Assembly: GCF_030758975.1 (NCBI RefSeq)
Contig: NZ_CP132359.1
Location: 4,249,705 to 4,313,704 of the forward strand
Origin: Bosea beijingensis
GTDB lineage: Bacteria > Pseudomonadota > Alphaproteobacteria > Rhizobiales > Beijerinckiaceae
Direction: 5' to 3'
Length of the DNA stretch: 64,000 bases
Shown here: piece by piece, positions 42,693-51,732 of the stretch
How positions within the stretch are numbered: the first letter of the stretch is position 1
How the letters are laid out: each line of letters starts with the position of its first letter
Notes under the pieces: generated by a model
The model's input: only the letters and a program-made list of their open reading frames with translations
Told to the model about the DNA's origin: nothing
Databases searched by the model: none
Program-made: the position numbers and the translations under genes

Positions 42693-44507
42693 ATGTCTCT
42701 GCTCTCGCTCTATGCCCGCGTCCTCGGCGAACTCGGCCCGGAAAGGCGTTTGGGCGTCATCCTGGCGTTGGCCAATATCGTGCTGGCGGCGGTCGCCTTC
42801 GCCGAGCCGATGCTGTTCGGCGCGCTGATCGACCGTCTGACCACGATCCAGGCCTCGGGCGGCGCGCTGACCTGGGCCAGCATCAATCTCTTGATCGTCG
42901 CCTGGGTCGGCTTCGGCCTGACCAATATCGCGCTCGGCGTCTTCGTCGCGCTGCATGCGGACCGGCTCGCCCATCGTGCGCGCCTGATGGTGATGGCCCA
43001 GTATTTCGAGCACGCGCTGTCGCTGCCGCTCGCCTATCACAGCCAGACCCATTCCGGCCGCGTGCTCAAGATCATGCTCGACGGCACCAACGCGATGTGG
43101 GGGCTGTGGCTGTCGTTCTTCCGCGAGCATTGCGCCTCGGCCGTCGCGCTGTTCGTGCTGTTGCCCTTCACGATCTGGAAGAACTGGCAGCTTGGCCTGC
43201 TCCTGGTCGCGCTGGTGGTGCTGTTCGGCTCGCTGACCGCCTATGTGCTGCGCAAGACCGACCGCTTGCAGAGCAATGTCGAGACCTATCACTCGAATCT
43301 CGCCGAACGAGCCTCGGACGCGCTCGGCAACGTGCCGGTGATCCAGAGCTTCACCCGCATCGAGGCCGAGGTGCGCGGCCTGCGTACGACCATCGCCAAT
43401 GTGCTGGCGGCGCAACTGCCGGTCCTGTCCTGGTGGGCGGTCGCCAATGTCGCGACGCGCGCCTCCGCGACGCTGACCGTGCTCCTGATCTTCATCGTCG
43501 GCACCTGGCTCCTGATGCATGGCCAGACCACGGTCGGCGAGATCGTCACCTTCATGGGCTTCGCGACCATGCTGGTCGGGCGTCTCGAGCAGATCGTCGG
43601 ATTCGTGAACTTCATCTTCATGCAGGCGCCGAAGATGCGGGAGTTCTTCGAGGTCCTCGACACTCTGCCGAGCGTGCGCGACCTGCCGAACGCCAAGGAC
43701 CCCGGCCGGCTCGAAGGCGCGGTCGCCTTCGAGGATGTCTCCTTCTCCTATGACGGCAAGCGCGCGGCCGTGCGCGACGTATCCTTCACCGTGAAGCCCG
43801 GCGAGACCATCGCCGTCGTCGGCTCGACTGGTTCGGGCAAGTCGACGACGCTCGGCCTGCTGCACCGCGCCTTCGATCCGCAATCGGGCCGGATCACCGT
43901 CGACGGCACCGATATCCGCGAGATTTCGCTGCTCTCGCTCCGGCGCAATATCGGCGTCGTCTTTCAGGAGCCGATGCTGTTCGCCCGCTCGATCCGCGAG
44001 AACCTGCTCGTCGGCAAGCCGGATGCGACCGATGCCGAGATGATGAAGGCGCTGGAGCGCGCCCAGGCCGCCGAGGTCATGGCACGCCAGGCGGACGGGC
44101 TCGACACGCTGGTCGGCGAGCGCGGCCGCACCCTTTCCGGCGGCGAGCGTCAGCGCTTCTCGATCGCGCGGGCGCTGCTCAAGAACCCGCCCGTGCTGAT
44201 CCTCGACGAGGCCACTTCGGCGCTCGACGCGGCGACCGAGGTCAAGCTGCAGAAGGCGCTGGAGGAGGTGATGAAGGGGCGCACCACCTTTGTCATCGCG
44301 CACCGGCTCGCGACGATCCGCAATGCCGATCGCATCCTCGTCTTCGAGCAGGGGCAGGTCGAGGAGATGGGCACCTTCGATGAGCTCGTCGCCAAGGGCG
44401 GGCGTTTCGCGGCGCTGGCGCGGGCGCAGTATCTCGTCGCCGACAAGCCGACGACGCTCGCCGAAGGTGAGGCTAGCCCGCTGGCCGGCAAGCTCGCGCC
44501 CGGCTGA
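42693..44507 (+). CDS. ndvA: Beta-(1,2)-glucan export ABC transporter, NdvA/ChvA type
   Basis: A 604-aa half-transporter with fused membrane and ATPase domains. Six membrane helices lie within residues 15-300. The nucleotide-binding domain has Walker [17 protein letters not shown] (about 380), signature [16 protein letters not shown] and Walker [40 protein letters not shown] and the LVADKPTT tail match the NdvA/ChvA family, which exports cyclic beta-1,2-glucan to the periplasm. The ATG at 42693 gives the family length; 12 further upstream codons are rejected. It links functionally with the OpgD-like gene, although NdvB is not in this window. Confidence 0.88.
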   Translation: MSLLSLYARVLGELGPERRLGVILALANIVLAAVAFAEPMLFGALIDRLTTIQASGGALTWASINLLIVAWVGFGLTNIALGVFVALHADRLAHRARLMVMAQYFEHALSLPLAYHSQTHSGRVLKIMLDGTNAMWGLWLSFFREHCASAVALFVLLPFTIWKNWQLGLLLVALVVLFGSLTAYVLRKTDRLQSNVETYHSNLAERASDALGNVPVIQSFTRIEAEVRGLRTTIANVLAAQLPVLSWWAVANVATRASATLTVLLIFIVGTWLLMHGQTTVGEIVTFMGFATMLVGRLEQIVGFVNFIFMQAPKMREFFEVLDTLPSVRDLPNAKDPGRLEGAVAFEDVSFSYDGKRAAVRDVSFTVKPGETIAVVGSTGSGKSTTLGLLHRAFDPQSGRITVDGTDIREISLLSLRRNIGVVFQEPMLFARSIRENLLVGKPDATDAEMMKALERAQAAEVMARQADGLDTLVGERGRTLSGGERQRFSIARALLKNPPVLILDEATSALDAATEVKLQKALEEVMKGRTTFVIAHRLATIRNADRILVFEQGQVEEMGTFDELVAKGGRFAALARAQYLVADKPTTLAEGEASPLAGKLAPG

Positions 44508-44663
44508 GCGAAGAGATCGCGGGCATTTCAGGCTCGCCTCGGCGGCGTGGGCATGCTTATAGGGTTCTGCAGCCATTTCGGGGGGCTTCCCTCGGCCGCT
44601 TCCCATCAGTCGTGCCGCCTTGCCGCGGCGCACCCACCACCGCCGCACGAGGAATGCCGCCCC

Positions 44664-45785
44664 GTGAAGACGATGATGATCCGCCTTGCCGCCGCCTGGG
44701 GCACCGTTCTGATCTTCCAGCTTTTTGGCGCGAGCCTGCTCGCCCAGCTTGGCGCGCCGCTGCCCTCGCTGGCGATCTTCATGTGGCTCATGGCGATCAT
44801 CGTCTGGACGGCCTTCGGCGTGGTGCATGAGGCGGAGGAGCTGGCGCATCGCCTCGGCGAACCCTATGGCACGCTGATCCTCACGCTTTCGATCGTGATC
44901 ATCGAGGTCGCCCTGATCGCGGCGGTGATGCTCGGCGCCAAGGGCGCGCCGACACTGGGGCGCGACACCATGTTCGCGGTGCTGATGATCGTGCTCAACG
45001 GTGTCGTCGGCATCGGCCTGCTGATCGGGGGCCTGCGCCACTTCTCGCAGCGCTACAACCTGAAAGGGGCTGGCTCCTATCTCTCGGTGATCATCCCCTT
45101 GACGGTGATCCCGCTGATCCTGCCCAACTTCACCACGTCGACGCCGGACGGCACGCTCACATCGTTCCAGGCCATCGCCTTCTCGCTGTTCACGGTGGCG
45201 CTCTACGGTGCCTTCCTGATCCTGCAGACCGGGCGCCACAGCGCCTTCTTCCTGGAGCCGGAAAAGGAGCAGCCCGCCGGGGCGGCTGCCGATGGCGAGG
45301 AAGCGACCGGCCTCGCCCATGCGATGTCGACCAATTCGACGCCCTTCCACGTCTTTCTGCTGCTCGCCAATATCCTGCCGATCGTGATCCTGGCCAAGAG
45401 CCTCGCGACGGTGCTCGATTTCGGTATCGCGCGGCTCGGTGCGCCGGCGGCGCTCGGCGGCATCCTGATCGCGGCGGTGGTGTTCACGCCGGAGTGCATC
45501 GCCGCGCTGCGGGCGATCACCTCGAACCAGTTGCAGCGCGCCATCAATCTGTGCCTGGGCGCTGCGGCCTCGACGCTGGGATTGACGGTGCCTGCCGTTC
45601 TGGTCATCGGCATCATGACGGGGCAGTCTGTCGTCCTCGGCCTGTCGGCGACCAATATGGTGATCCTCGCCATGACGCTGCTGCTCTCGACGCTGACCTT
45701 CACCGGCACGCGCACCACCATGCTGGAGGGCGCGGTGCATCTCGCGGTGTTCTTCGTCTTCCTGGTGCTGGTTTTCAGCCCCTGA
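44664..45785 (+). CDS. Calcium/proton antiporter, ChaA-like
   Basis: A 373-aa membrane protein of the CaCA superfamily with about eleven hydrophobic segments. The first alpha repeat contains HEAEELAHRLGEPYGTLILTLSIVIIEVALIAAVML with the essential Glu residues, and the second contains VFTPECIAALRAITSNQLQRAINLCLGAAASTLGLTVPAVLVIG. A hydrophilic loop near the middle carries EPEKEQPAGAAADGEEATG. Start is the GTG at 44664 with GAGGA upstream; an ATG nine bases later is the alternative. Confidence 0.88.
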   Translation: MKTMMIRLAAAWGTVLIFQLFGASLLAQLGAPLPSLAIFMWLMAIIVWTAFGVVHEAEELAHRLGEPYGTLILTLSIVIIEVALIAAVMLGAKGAPTLGRDTMFAVLMIVLNGVVGIGLLIGGLRHFSQRYNLKGAGSYLSVIIPLTVIPLILPNFTTSTPDGTLTSFQAIAFSLFTVALYGAFLILQTGRHSAFFLEPEKEQPAGAAADGEEATGLAHAMSTNSTPFHVFLLLANILPIVILAKSLATVLDFGIARLGAPAALGGILIAAVVFTPECIAALRAITSNQLQRAINLCLGAAASTLGLTVPAVLVIGIMTGQSVVLGLSATNMVILAMTLLLSTLTFTGTRTTMLEGAVHLAVFFVFLVLVFSP

Positions 45786-45794
45786 CGGCTGCGT

Positions 45795-45813
45795 GATTAC
45801 CCCTGTGGTAATC
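45795..45813. promoter_or_regulatory. 7-bp inverted repeat upstream of DUF1330 gene
   Basis: GATTACC (45795-45801), spacer CCTGT, GGTAATC (45807-45813). It follows the antiporter stop by 9 bp and precedes the DUF1330 ATG by about 75 bp. It could be an operator or a short terminator stem; there is no T run. Confidence 0.4.
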
Positions 45814-45886
45814 GACCTCATGCAGCCCGCAGGTCATGGTCCTCCGCAACGAACGGCCTTCCGGCCGGGATTTGCAGGAGAGAACC

Positions 45887-46222
45887 ATGACCGCCTATGC
45901 CATCGCCCATCTGCAGGATGTCCGCCTCGGCGCCGAGATCATCGACTATATCGCGCGCATCGACGAGACGATTGCGCCCTATGACGGCCAGTTCCTGATC
46001 CATGGCGCGACACCGGAGATCGTCGAGGGGCCCTGGCCCGGCGATCTCGTGATCATCGCCTTTCCCGACATGGAACGGGCGCGCGCCTGGTACGATTCAC
46101 CGGCCTATCGCGAAATCCTGCCGCTCAGGACGGAGAATTCGCGCGGCGTGACGATGCTGGTGAGGGGCGTGGAGCCCGGTTATCGCGCCGCCCACTTCCT
46201 GGCGAAGGTCGGCCTCGCCTGA
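45887..46222 (+). CDS. DUF1330 domain protein
   Basis: A 111-aa protein with a single ferredoxin-like dimeric alpha/beta barrel domain of the DUF1330 type (AYAIAHLQDVRLGAEIIDYIARIDETIAPYDGQFLIHG...VIIAFPDMERARAWYDSPAYREILPLRTENSRG). Its biochemical role is unknown. Strong ribosome site CAGGAGAG before the ATG. A perfect 7-bp inverted repeat at 45795-45813 lies about 75-90 bp upstream. It converges on aroB. Confidence 0.85.
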   Translation: MTAYAIAHLQDVRLGAEIIDYIARIDETIAPYDGQFLIHGATPEIVEGPWPGDLVIIAFPDMERARAWYDSPAYREILPLRTENSRGVTMLVRGVEPGYRAAHFLAKVGLA

Positions 46223-46228
46223 CTTCGC

Positions 46229-47368
46229 TCAGGCTGCGAGTTCGGCCTCGATGAAGGCGCGCACCTCGTCCGCCGCGACGCCGGGCGCAATGAAGCTCTT
46301 GCCGATGCCGCGGGCGAGGATGAAGGTCAGCACGCCGCGCTTGACCTTCTTGTCCTGAGCCATGGCGTTGACGATCTCCTCGGCGCTGCCGGCGCCACCC
46401 GGTACCTGCTGCAAGCGGCTGGGCAGGCCGACATGGTCGAGATGGCGCGAGACGCGGCCGGCATCCTGCCCCGAGCACAAGTCCAGCCTCTGCGAGAAGC
46501 GGAAGGCCAGTGCGAGACCGATCGCCACCGCCTCGCCATGGACCAGGCGGGCGGAATCGTAATTCGTCAGCCGTTCCAGCGCATGGGCGAAGGTATGGCC
46601 GAGATTGAGCAGGGCGCGGTCGCCTTCCTCACGCTCGTCGCGGGCAACGATGGCGGCCTTGGCACGGCAGGAGACGGCAACCGCATGGTCGCGCTCCGGG
46701 CCGCCGGCAATGACGCGGCTCCAGTTCGCCTCGCACCAGTCGAAGAAGGCGGGGTCGTCGATCAGCCCGTACTTCACGACCTCGGCATAGCCGGCCTTGA
46801 ACTCTCGCTCGCTCAGCGTGTCGAGGAGCGCGGTGTCGGCGATGACCAGCGCCGGCTGGTGGAAGGCGCCGATCAGGTTCTTGCCGTGCGGCGAGTTGAT
46901 GCCGGTCTTGCCACCGACCGAGGAATCGACCTGGGCGAGCAGGGTGGTCGGCACCTGCACGAAGCGCACGCCGCGTCGAAGGCACGCCGCCGCGAAGCCG
47001 GTGAGATCGCCGACGACGCCGCCACCGAAGGCGATGACGAGGTCATTGCGTTCGATCCTGGCCGCCAGCAGCGCGTCGCAGAGGGCGACGAACTGGGCAT
47101 AGGACTTGGAGGCCTCGCCCGGCGGGATGGTGATGCGGGTGGCCGTAATGCCTTCCTGCTGCAGGCAGGTCTCGAAGGCGGCGCCATGCAGGGCGGCGAC
47201 GCTCTCGTCGGTGACGAGCGCGGCCTTGGCGCCGGGTGCAAAGGCGGCGATCAGGGCCGCGGCTTCGCAGAGCTGGTGGCGGCCGATATGGATGTCGTAG
47301 CCGCGGCCTTCGAGCGCGACAGGGACGACGATGCGGGCACCGCTCTTCCCGGGCGTGGTGACGTTCAT
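46229..47368 (-). CDS. aroB: 3-dehydroquinate synthase
   Basis: A 379-aa NAD- and zinc-dependent enzyme of the shikimate pathway. Visible signatures are FGGGVVGDLTGFAAACLRRGVRFVQVPTTLLAQVDSSVGGKTGINSPHGKNLIGAFHQP (residues 115-175), KAGYAEVVKYGLI, the zinc ligand region LLNLGHTFAHALE and HGEAVAIG. Its ATG overlaps the aroK stop by 4 bp, giving a coupled aroK-aroB pair. Confidence 0.96.
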   Translation of the reverse strand: MNVTTPGKSGARIVVPVALEGRGYDIHIGRHQLCEAAALIAAFAPGAKAALVTDESVAALHGAAFETCLQQEGITATRITIPPGEASKSYAQFVALCDALLAARIERNDLVIAFGGGVVGDLTGFAAACLRRGVRFVQVPTTLLAQVDSSVGGKTGINSPHGKNLIGAFHQPALVIADTALLDTLSEREFKAGYAEVVKYGLIDDPAFFDWCEANWSRVIAGGPERDHAVAVSCRAKAAIVARDEREEGDRALLNLGHTFAHALERLTNYDSARLVHGEAVAIGLALAFRFSQRLDLCSGQDAGRVSRHLDHVGLPSRLQQVPGGAGSAEEIVNAMAQDKKVKRGVLTFILARGIGKSFIAPGVAADEVRAFIEAELAA

Positions 47369-47964
47369 GATGATGTCGCTCCGGCTGCCGGCCCGAGATA
47401 GCCGCCTAATGCGGCGATGGTTTCGCCGACCACGACTTCGTGAGGCTCGTCGCTCGACAGAATGGTGATGTCGGCCAGCGCATAGACCGGCTCGCGCTCG
47501 GCCAGCATCCGGCGCAAGGTCGCCTCGGGATCGGCGGTCTGGAGCAGCGGCCGTTTCGAATTCCGGCGGACGCGGCGCATCAGCACGTCGGGCTCGGCCT
47601 TGAGCCAGACCGAGATGCCGAGCTCCTTCACCCGGGCGCGCGTCTCGGCATTCATGAAGGCGCCGCCGCCGGTCGCCAGCACCAGCGGGGCGCGGGTCGT
47701 CAGGACGCGGGCGATGACGCGGCGCTCGCCCTCGCGGAACTCGGCTTCGCCGCGCTGCGCGAAGATCTCGGGGATCGTCATATGCGCCGCCGTCTCGATC
47801 TCGGTATCGGCATCGACGAAGGGCAGGCCGAGGCGCCCGGCCAGCCGGCGGCCGACCGAGCTCTTGCCGGAGCCCATCATGCCGACGAGCACGATCGCGC
47901 GCTGGCCGATGATGGAGCGGAGATCGGTCATGTCGGAGGCAACAATGGCAGCGGCGGCGGTCAT
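47365..47964 (-). CDS. aroK: Shikimate kinase
   Basis: A 199-aa P-loop kinase phosphorylating shikimate. Walker A is GMMGSGKSSVGRRLA (about residues 27-41), followed by the DxD-type DADTEIE, the GGGAF substrate loop (LATGGGAFMNAETR) and the lid RPLLQTADPEATLRRMLAEREPVYALAD. The ATG at 47964 is the likely start; a Met 11 codons further in (MTDLRSIIG) is an alternative. Confidence 0.94.
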   Translation of the reverse strand: MTAAAAIVASDMTDLRSIIGQRAIVLVGMMGSGKSSVGRRLAGRLGLPFVDADTEIETAAHMTIPEIFAQRGEAEFREGERRVIARVLTTRAPLVLATGGGAFMNAETRARVKELGISVWLKAEPDVLMRRVRRNSKRPLLQTADPEATLRRMLAEREPVYALADITILSSDEPHEVVVGETIAALGGYLGPAAGATSS

Positions 47965-48154
47965 GGTGATTTCGGTCCTTCGGACGGCTGTAGCACCGGC
48001 CAGCCGCTGCGTCATGCCCCTGTCATGCGTTCGGAGCGGCTTTGCACGGAGCTGTGGCCAGCGTGCTCTTGCGCGAGCCGGCTGCGATCAGGGATAACCA
48101 AGTCCGGTGCCGGGATCGCGCGCACCGCCAAGCGATTGCGAGAGTCCGCCCGAC

Positions 48155-48301
48155 GTGCCGACGCTGTTCCGTTTCCTGGCTTTCATCGCGATCATCGCCG
48201 GGCTGATCTTCGGGGGCATGATCGCGCTCGTCACCTTCGTCGAACCGGTCCAGCGCGAGATGATCGAGATCGTGCCGCCCTCCAAGCTGCAACCGAAATG
48301 A
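48155..48301 (+). CDS. Small single-helix membrane protein before xerD
   Basis: A 48-aa protein read from a GTG start: VPTLFRFLAFIAIIAGLIFGGMIALVTFVEPVQREMIEIVPPSKLQPK, with one membrane helix and a short periplasmic or cytoplasmic tail. The stop overlaps the xerD ATG (ATGA), arguing for real translation. Similar tiny genes sit beside xerD in related genomes, sometimes mislabelled as histidine kinase. Function is unknown. Confidence 0.75.
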   Translation: MPTLFRFLAFIAIIAGLIFGGMIALVTFVEPVQREMIEIVPPSKLQPK

Positions 48302-49227
48302 GCCGGCTGGGGCGCCAGCGACTGAACGCCTTCCTCGACATGCTGGCCGCCGAGCGCGGCGCGGCGCGCAATACGCTCGACGCCTATGAGCGCGACATTG
48401 CGGATTATCTGGAGTTCCTCGGCGGCAAGGCCCCCGGCGATGCCACGGCGGAGGATATCCGCGGCTGGCTCGCGGATCTGGCGGCGCGCGGGCTCAAGGC
48501 CTCCTCGGCGGCGCGGCGGCTTTCGGCCGTGCGTCAGTTCCACCGCTTCCTCTACACGGAAGGGCTTGCCGGCACCGATCCCTCGGCGGCGATCTCGGGG
48601 CCGCGGCTCGGTCGGCCTTTGCCGAAGGTGGCGACAGTCGGGGACGTCGACCGGCTGATGGAGGCGGCGCGGGTTGCTTGCGAAGGCGAGGGGCTATCGA
48701 AGACAGCGCGGCTGAAGGCCCTGCGCATGCGCTGTCTCGTCGAGATGCTCTATGCCACGGGCCTGCGCGTCTCCGAGCTGATCGCACTGCCCCTGTCGGC
48801 TGCGACAACGCGCGAGCGCTTCCTGATTGTGCGCGGCAAGGGCGACAAGGAGCGATTGGTGCCGCTGAACGATGCCGCACGCGGCGCAGCGCGGGATTGG
48901 CTGGAGGCGCTGAAAGAGGCCGGAGCGGCGGATGGGCGCTGGCTCTTTCCCTCGGAGGGCGAAAGCGGGCATCTGACCCGTCAGGTCTTCGCCAGGGACC
49001 TCAAGTCACTGGCCGGGGCGGCCGGGCTATCGGCGGCGGCCTTGAGCCCGCACGTCCTGCGCCATGCCTTCGCCAGCCATCTGCTCCAGAACGGCGCCGA
49101 TCTCAGGGTGGTGCAGGAATTGCTGGGGCATGCCGATATCGCCACGACGCAGATCTACACCCATGTCCTCGACGAGCGATTGAAGAGCATGGTGCGCGAT
49201 CTCCATCCCCTCGCGGATGGAGAGTGA
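48298..49227 (+). CDS. xerD: Site-specific tyrosine recombinase XerD
   Basis: A 309-aa recombinase resolving chromosome dimers at dif with XerC and FtsK. The N-terminal SAM-like core-binding domain (residues 1-95) is followed by the catalytic domain with the full R-K-H-R-H-Y set: GLRVSE, the beta-hairpin Lys in VRGKGDKERLVP, SPHVLRHAFASHLL, LLGHADIATTQIYTHV. It overlaps the small membrane gene by 4 bp and is divergent from aroK, a conserved arrangement. There are no signs of a mobile-element integrase. Confidence 0.95.
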   Translation: MSRLGRQRLNAFLDMLAAERGAARNTLDAYERDIADYLEFLGGKAPGDATAEDIRGWLADLAARGLKASSAARRLSAVRQFHRFLYTEGLAGTDPSAAISGPRLGRPLPKVATVGDVDRLMEAARVACEGEGLSKTARLKALRMRCLVEMLYATGLRVSELIALPLSAATTRERFLIVRGKGDKERLVPLNDAARGAARDWLEALKEAGAADGRWLFPSEGESGHLTRQVFARDLKSLAGAAGLSAAALSPHVLRHAFASHLLQNGADLRVVQELLGHADIATTQIYTHVLDERLKSMVRDLHPLADGE

Positions 49228-49247
49228 TGCGGGATGACGCGCGGAAA

Positions 49248-49946
49248 TCAGGCCTCGGAGCAGCGGATCTGCTGGACGCGCTTGGGCATCTCGCCGACGG
49301 CCGGGATGAACTGACCGGTCGCGTTGTCGAGGATCATCAGTACGCCGGTGGCGACCGCAAAATACGCGCCGTGCAGGTGCAGGCGGCCTTTGCTTTCGAG
49401 GATCTGCACGCAAGGGAAGGTGCGCAGATTGGCGAGCGACTGCTGGATCGAGGCCAGTTCCAGCCGCTGGAGATAGTCCTCGAAATTCTCGTTGCGCCCG
49501 CGCCCGCCGGTGCGTTCGGCGGCGGGGCCGATCAGCGTGATCCATTTGCCGATGAAGTCGCCCGGCGAGAGCGCCTGCTGGCTGTCGTCGGCAAAGGCGC
49601 GGATGCCGCCGCAGCGGCCATGGCCGAGCACGACGATATGCCGGACCTTGAGCGCCTGGATGGCGTATTCGAGCGCCGCCGAGGTGCCGTGGAGCTGGTC
49701 GTCCGGCTGGAAGGGCGGCACGAGATTGGCGATGTTGCGCGCGACGAACATTTCGCCGGGCTTCGCGTCGAAGATGACTTCGGGCGAAACGCGCGAGTCG
49801 CAGCAGCCGATCAGCATGATCTGCGGCGTCTGGCCGTGTTCGCCGAGCTCTTCGTAGCGGCTCTGCTCTCGGATGAAACGATCGTCGAGGAAGGCGCGGT
49901 AGCCTTCCGTCAGGCGCTGCGGGAATGGCTCTGCAGGCTTGTCCAT
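49248..49946 (-). CDS. Beta-class carbonic anhydrase
   Basis: A 232-aa zinc enzyme interconverting CO2 and bicarbonate. The zinc and active-site residues are in IGCCDSRVSPEVIF (Cys, Asp, Arg) and VLGHGRCGGIRAF (His, Cys), with VARNIANLVPP between. Length and motifs are standard. The MDKPAEPF start at 49946 is preferred over a Met 12 codons upstream. It converges on xerD. Confidence 0.95.
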   Translation of the reverse strand: MDKPAEPFPQRLTEGYRAFLDDRFIREQSRYEELGEHGQTPQIMLIGCCDSRVSPEVIFDAKPGEMFVARNIANLVPPFQPDDQLHGTSAALEYAIQALKVRHIVVLGHGRCGGIRAFADDSQQALSPGDFIGKWITLIGPAAERTGGRGRNENFEDYLQRLELASIQQSLANLRTFPCVQILESKGRLHLHGAYFAVATGVLMILDNATGQFIPAVGEMPKRVQQIRCSEA

Positions 49947-50194
49947 GGCCCCTGTGGAACAGGAATCCGTCGGCTTCGTCAAGTCGATGTTGCGGTGCGG
50001 TATCGCTCAGCCCGCCTGCCGGACCTTGCCCAACGCCTTTCCGAGGCGGCCGCAACGATCACGAACCCGCGGATGAGGAAGGGGCCGCATGCGCCGCCGG
50101 GTCATGGACATCTCGGCCTCGTTGCCTAGTCTGGCTGGATCGCCCGGCGCGGCATAGCGCTTGCGTGGGGCTGAGCGCAACGGAGTGACCTGCC

Positions 50195-51688
50195 TTGACC
50201 GAACCCTGCGACCTCAGCGCCGTTGCCGCGCGCGCCCTGATCGGCGCCAAGAAACTCTCGGCCCGCGAACTGCTCGATAGTTGTATCCGCCGCATGGATG
50301 CGATCGATCCCGCCGTGAACGCGATGGTCGCGCGCGACGACGACAAGGCGCGCAAGGATGCCCTTGCTGCCGACGAGGCAACGGCGCGCGGCGATGCGCT
50401 TGGGCCCCTGCATGGCCTGCCGATCGGGATCAAGGACCTCGAGAACACCGCTGGCCTGCGCACCACCTATGGCAGCGCGCTCTATCGCGATTTCGTGCCG
50501 AAGGAAGACCAGCTCATCGTCTCCTCCGTGCGCAAGGCCGGCGCGATCATCGCCGGCAAGACCAACACGCCGGAATGGGGCGCCGGCGCCAATACCCGCA
50601 ACGCCGTCTATGGCGCGACCGGCAACCCTTTCGATCCCTCGAAGAGCGCGGCCGGCTCCTCCGGTGGCTCCGGCGTCGTGCTGGCGACCAATATGGTGCC
50701 GCTCGCGACGGGCTCCGATACCGGTGGCTCGCTGCGCAATCCGGCCGCCTTCAACGGCATCGTCGGCTTTCGGCCCACGCCTGGCCTCGTGCCGAGCGAG
50801 AAGCGCCAGCTCGGCTGGTCGCCGCTACCGGTGCTCGGCCCGATGGCGCGCAACCTGCCGGATCTCTGCCTGCTGCTCTCGACCATGGTCTCGGATGCCG
50901 CCGCCGATCCTCTGGCGACCACGATCCACGGCAAGACCGTGCGACGGCCGGAGGATTTCGCACGTCCCGATGCGATCGATCTCGCCTCGCTCAAGGTGGC
51001 GCTGACGCCCGATTTCGGCTTCGCGCCGACCGAGCGGCTGATCCGCGACACCTTCTTCGACAAGACCAAGGCCTTCAGCCATCTCTTCCAGGCCGCCGAG
51101 GAGGCGACGCCGGATTGCGAAGGCACGGACGAGGTCTTCGAGATCCTGCGCGCCAGCAACTTCCTCGCGGCGCATCTCGACAAGGTGCGCGATACGCCGG
51201 ACATGGTCGGGCCCAACGTGCGTGCCAATGTCGAGGAGGGCCTGCGTTATTCGGCGCTCGACGTGACCCGCGCGATGAAGCAGCAAACGGTGATCTACCA
51301 GCGCTGGCAGCGCTTCTTCAACGATTACGACGTCATCCTCTCGCCAGCGGTGACGTTGAGCCCGCGGCCCTGGACCGAGCTCTTCCCGTCCGAGATCGAC
51401 GGCAAGCCGACGCGGACTTATTTCCACTGGCTGGCGGCCGCCTATGCCGTCACCATCGTCGGCCATCCCGCGATCTCGCTGCCGGTCGGGCTCGACCGCA
51501 ACGGCATGCCCTTCGGCCTGCAGATCGTCGGGCCGCGCGGTGGCGACGCCAAGGTCCTGGCGGTCGCGGCGGCGCTGGAAGCGGCGCTTGCCGGCGACCC
51601 GCTGACCGCGCGCCCGGTGCCTGATCTCGCCAGGCTCGCCAAGGCGCGACCGCTCAGCGAGAGCTCGAACTTCATGGGCTTCGCCTGA
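50195..51688 (+). CDS. Amidase (amidase signature family), second copy
   Basis: A 497-aa amidase with triad Lys80 (GIKDLENTAG), Ser155 (AAGSSGGSG) and nucleophile Ser179 (ATGSDTGGSLRNPA). It is about 100 residues longer than the nitrile-operon amidase and clearly a different subfamily. No signal peptide. Start is TTG with a GGAG-type site upstream. It precedes a family-5 solute-binding protein by 44 bp, so the substrate may be an imported amide or peptide-like compound. Confidence 0.9.
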   Translation: MTEPCDLSAVAARALIGAKKLSARELLDSCIRRMDAIDPAVNAMVARDDDKARKDALAADEATARGDALGPLHGLPIGIKDLENTAGLRTTYGSALYRDFVPKEDQLIVSSVRKAGAIIAGKTNTPEWGAGANTRNAVYGATGNPFDPSKSAAGSSGGSGVVLATNMVPLATGSDTGGSLRNPAAFNGIVGFRPTPGLVPSEKRQLGWSPLPVLGPMARNLPDLCLLLSTMVSDAAADPLATTIHGKTVRRPEDFARPDAIDLASLKVALTPDFGFAPTERLIRDTFFDKTKAFSHLFQAAEEATPDCEGTDEVFEILRASNFLAAHLDKVRDTPDMVGPNVRANVEEGLRYSALDVTRAMKQQTVIYQRWQRFFNDYDVILSPAVTLSPRPWTELFPSEIDGKPTRTYFHWLAAAYAVTIVGHPAISLPVGLDRNGMPFGLQIVGPRGGDAKVLAVAAALEAALAGDPLTARPVPDLARLAKARPLSESSNFMGFA

Positions 51689-51732
51689 AGCCGGACCTGC
51701 ATTCCTAGCCAATCATAATGGGGAGAATACGG

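Noticed and set aside
42678-45821. Open frame of over 1000 codons on the minus strand
   Set aside because: It is antisense to ndvA and the antiporter gene, both of which show full domain motifs. Its composition is Asp/Arg/Glu/His-rich low-complexity, typical of GC-rich shadows.
47440-48297. Long N-terminal extension of the xerD frame
   Set aside because: It runs antisense through aroK; XerD length and the ATGA overlap fix the start at 48298.
48298-49227. Recombinase as evidence of a mobile element
   Set aside because: Length, motifs and the xerD-aroK neighbourhood mark it as the housekeeping XerD.
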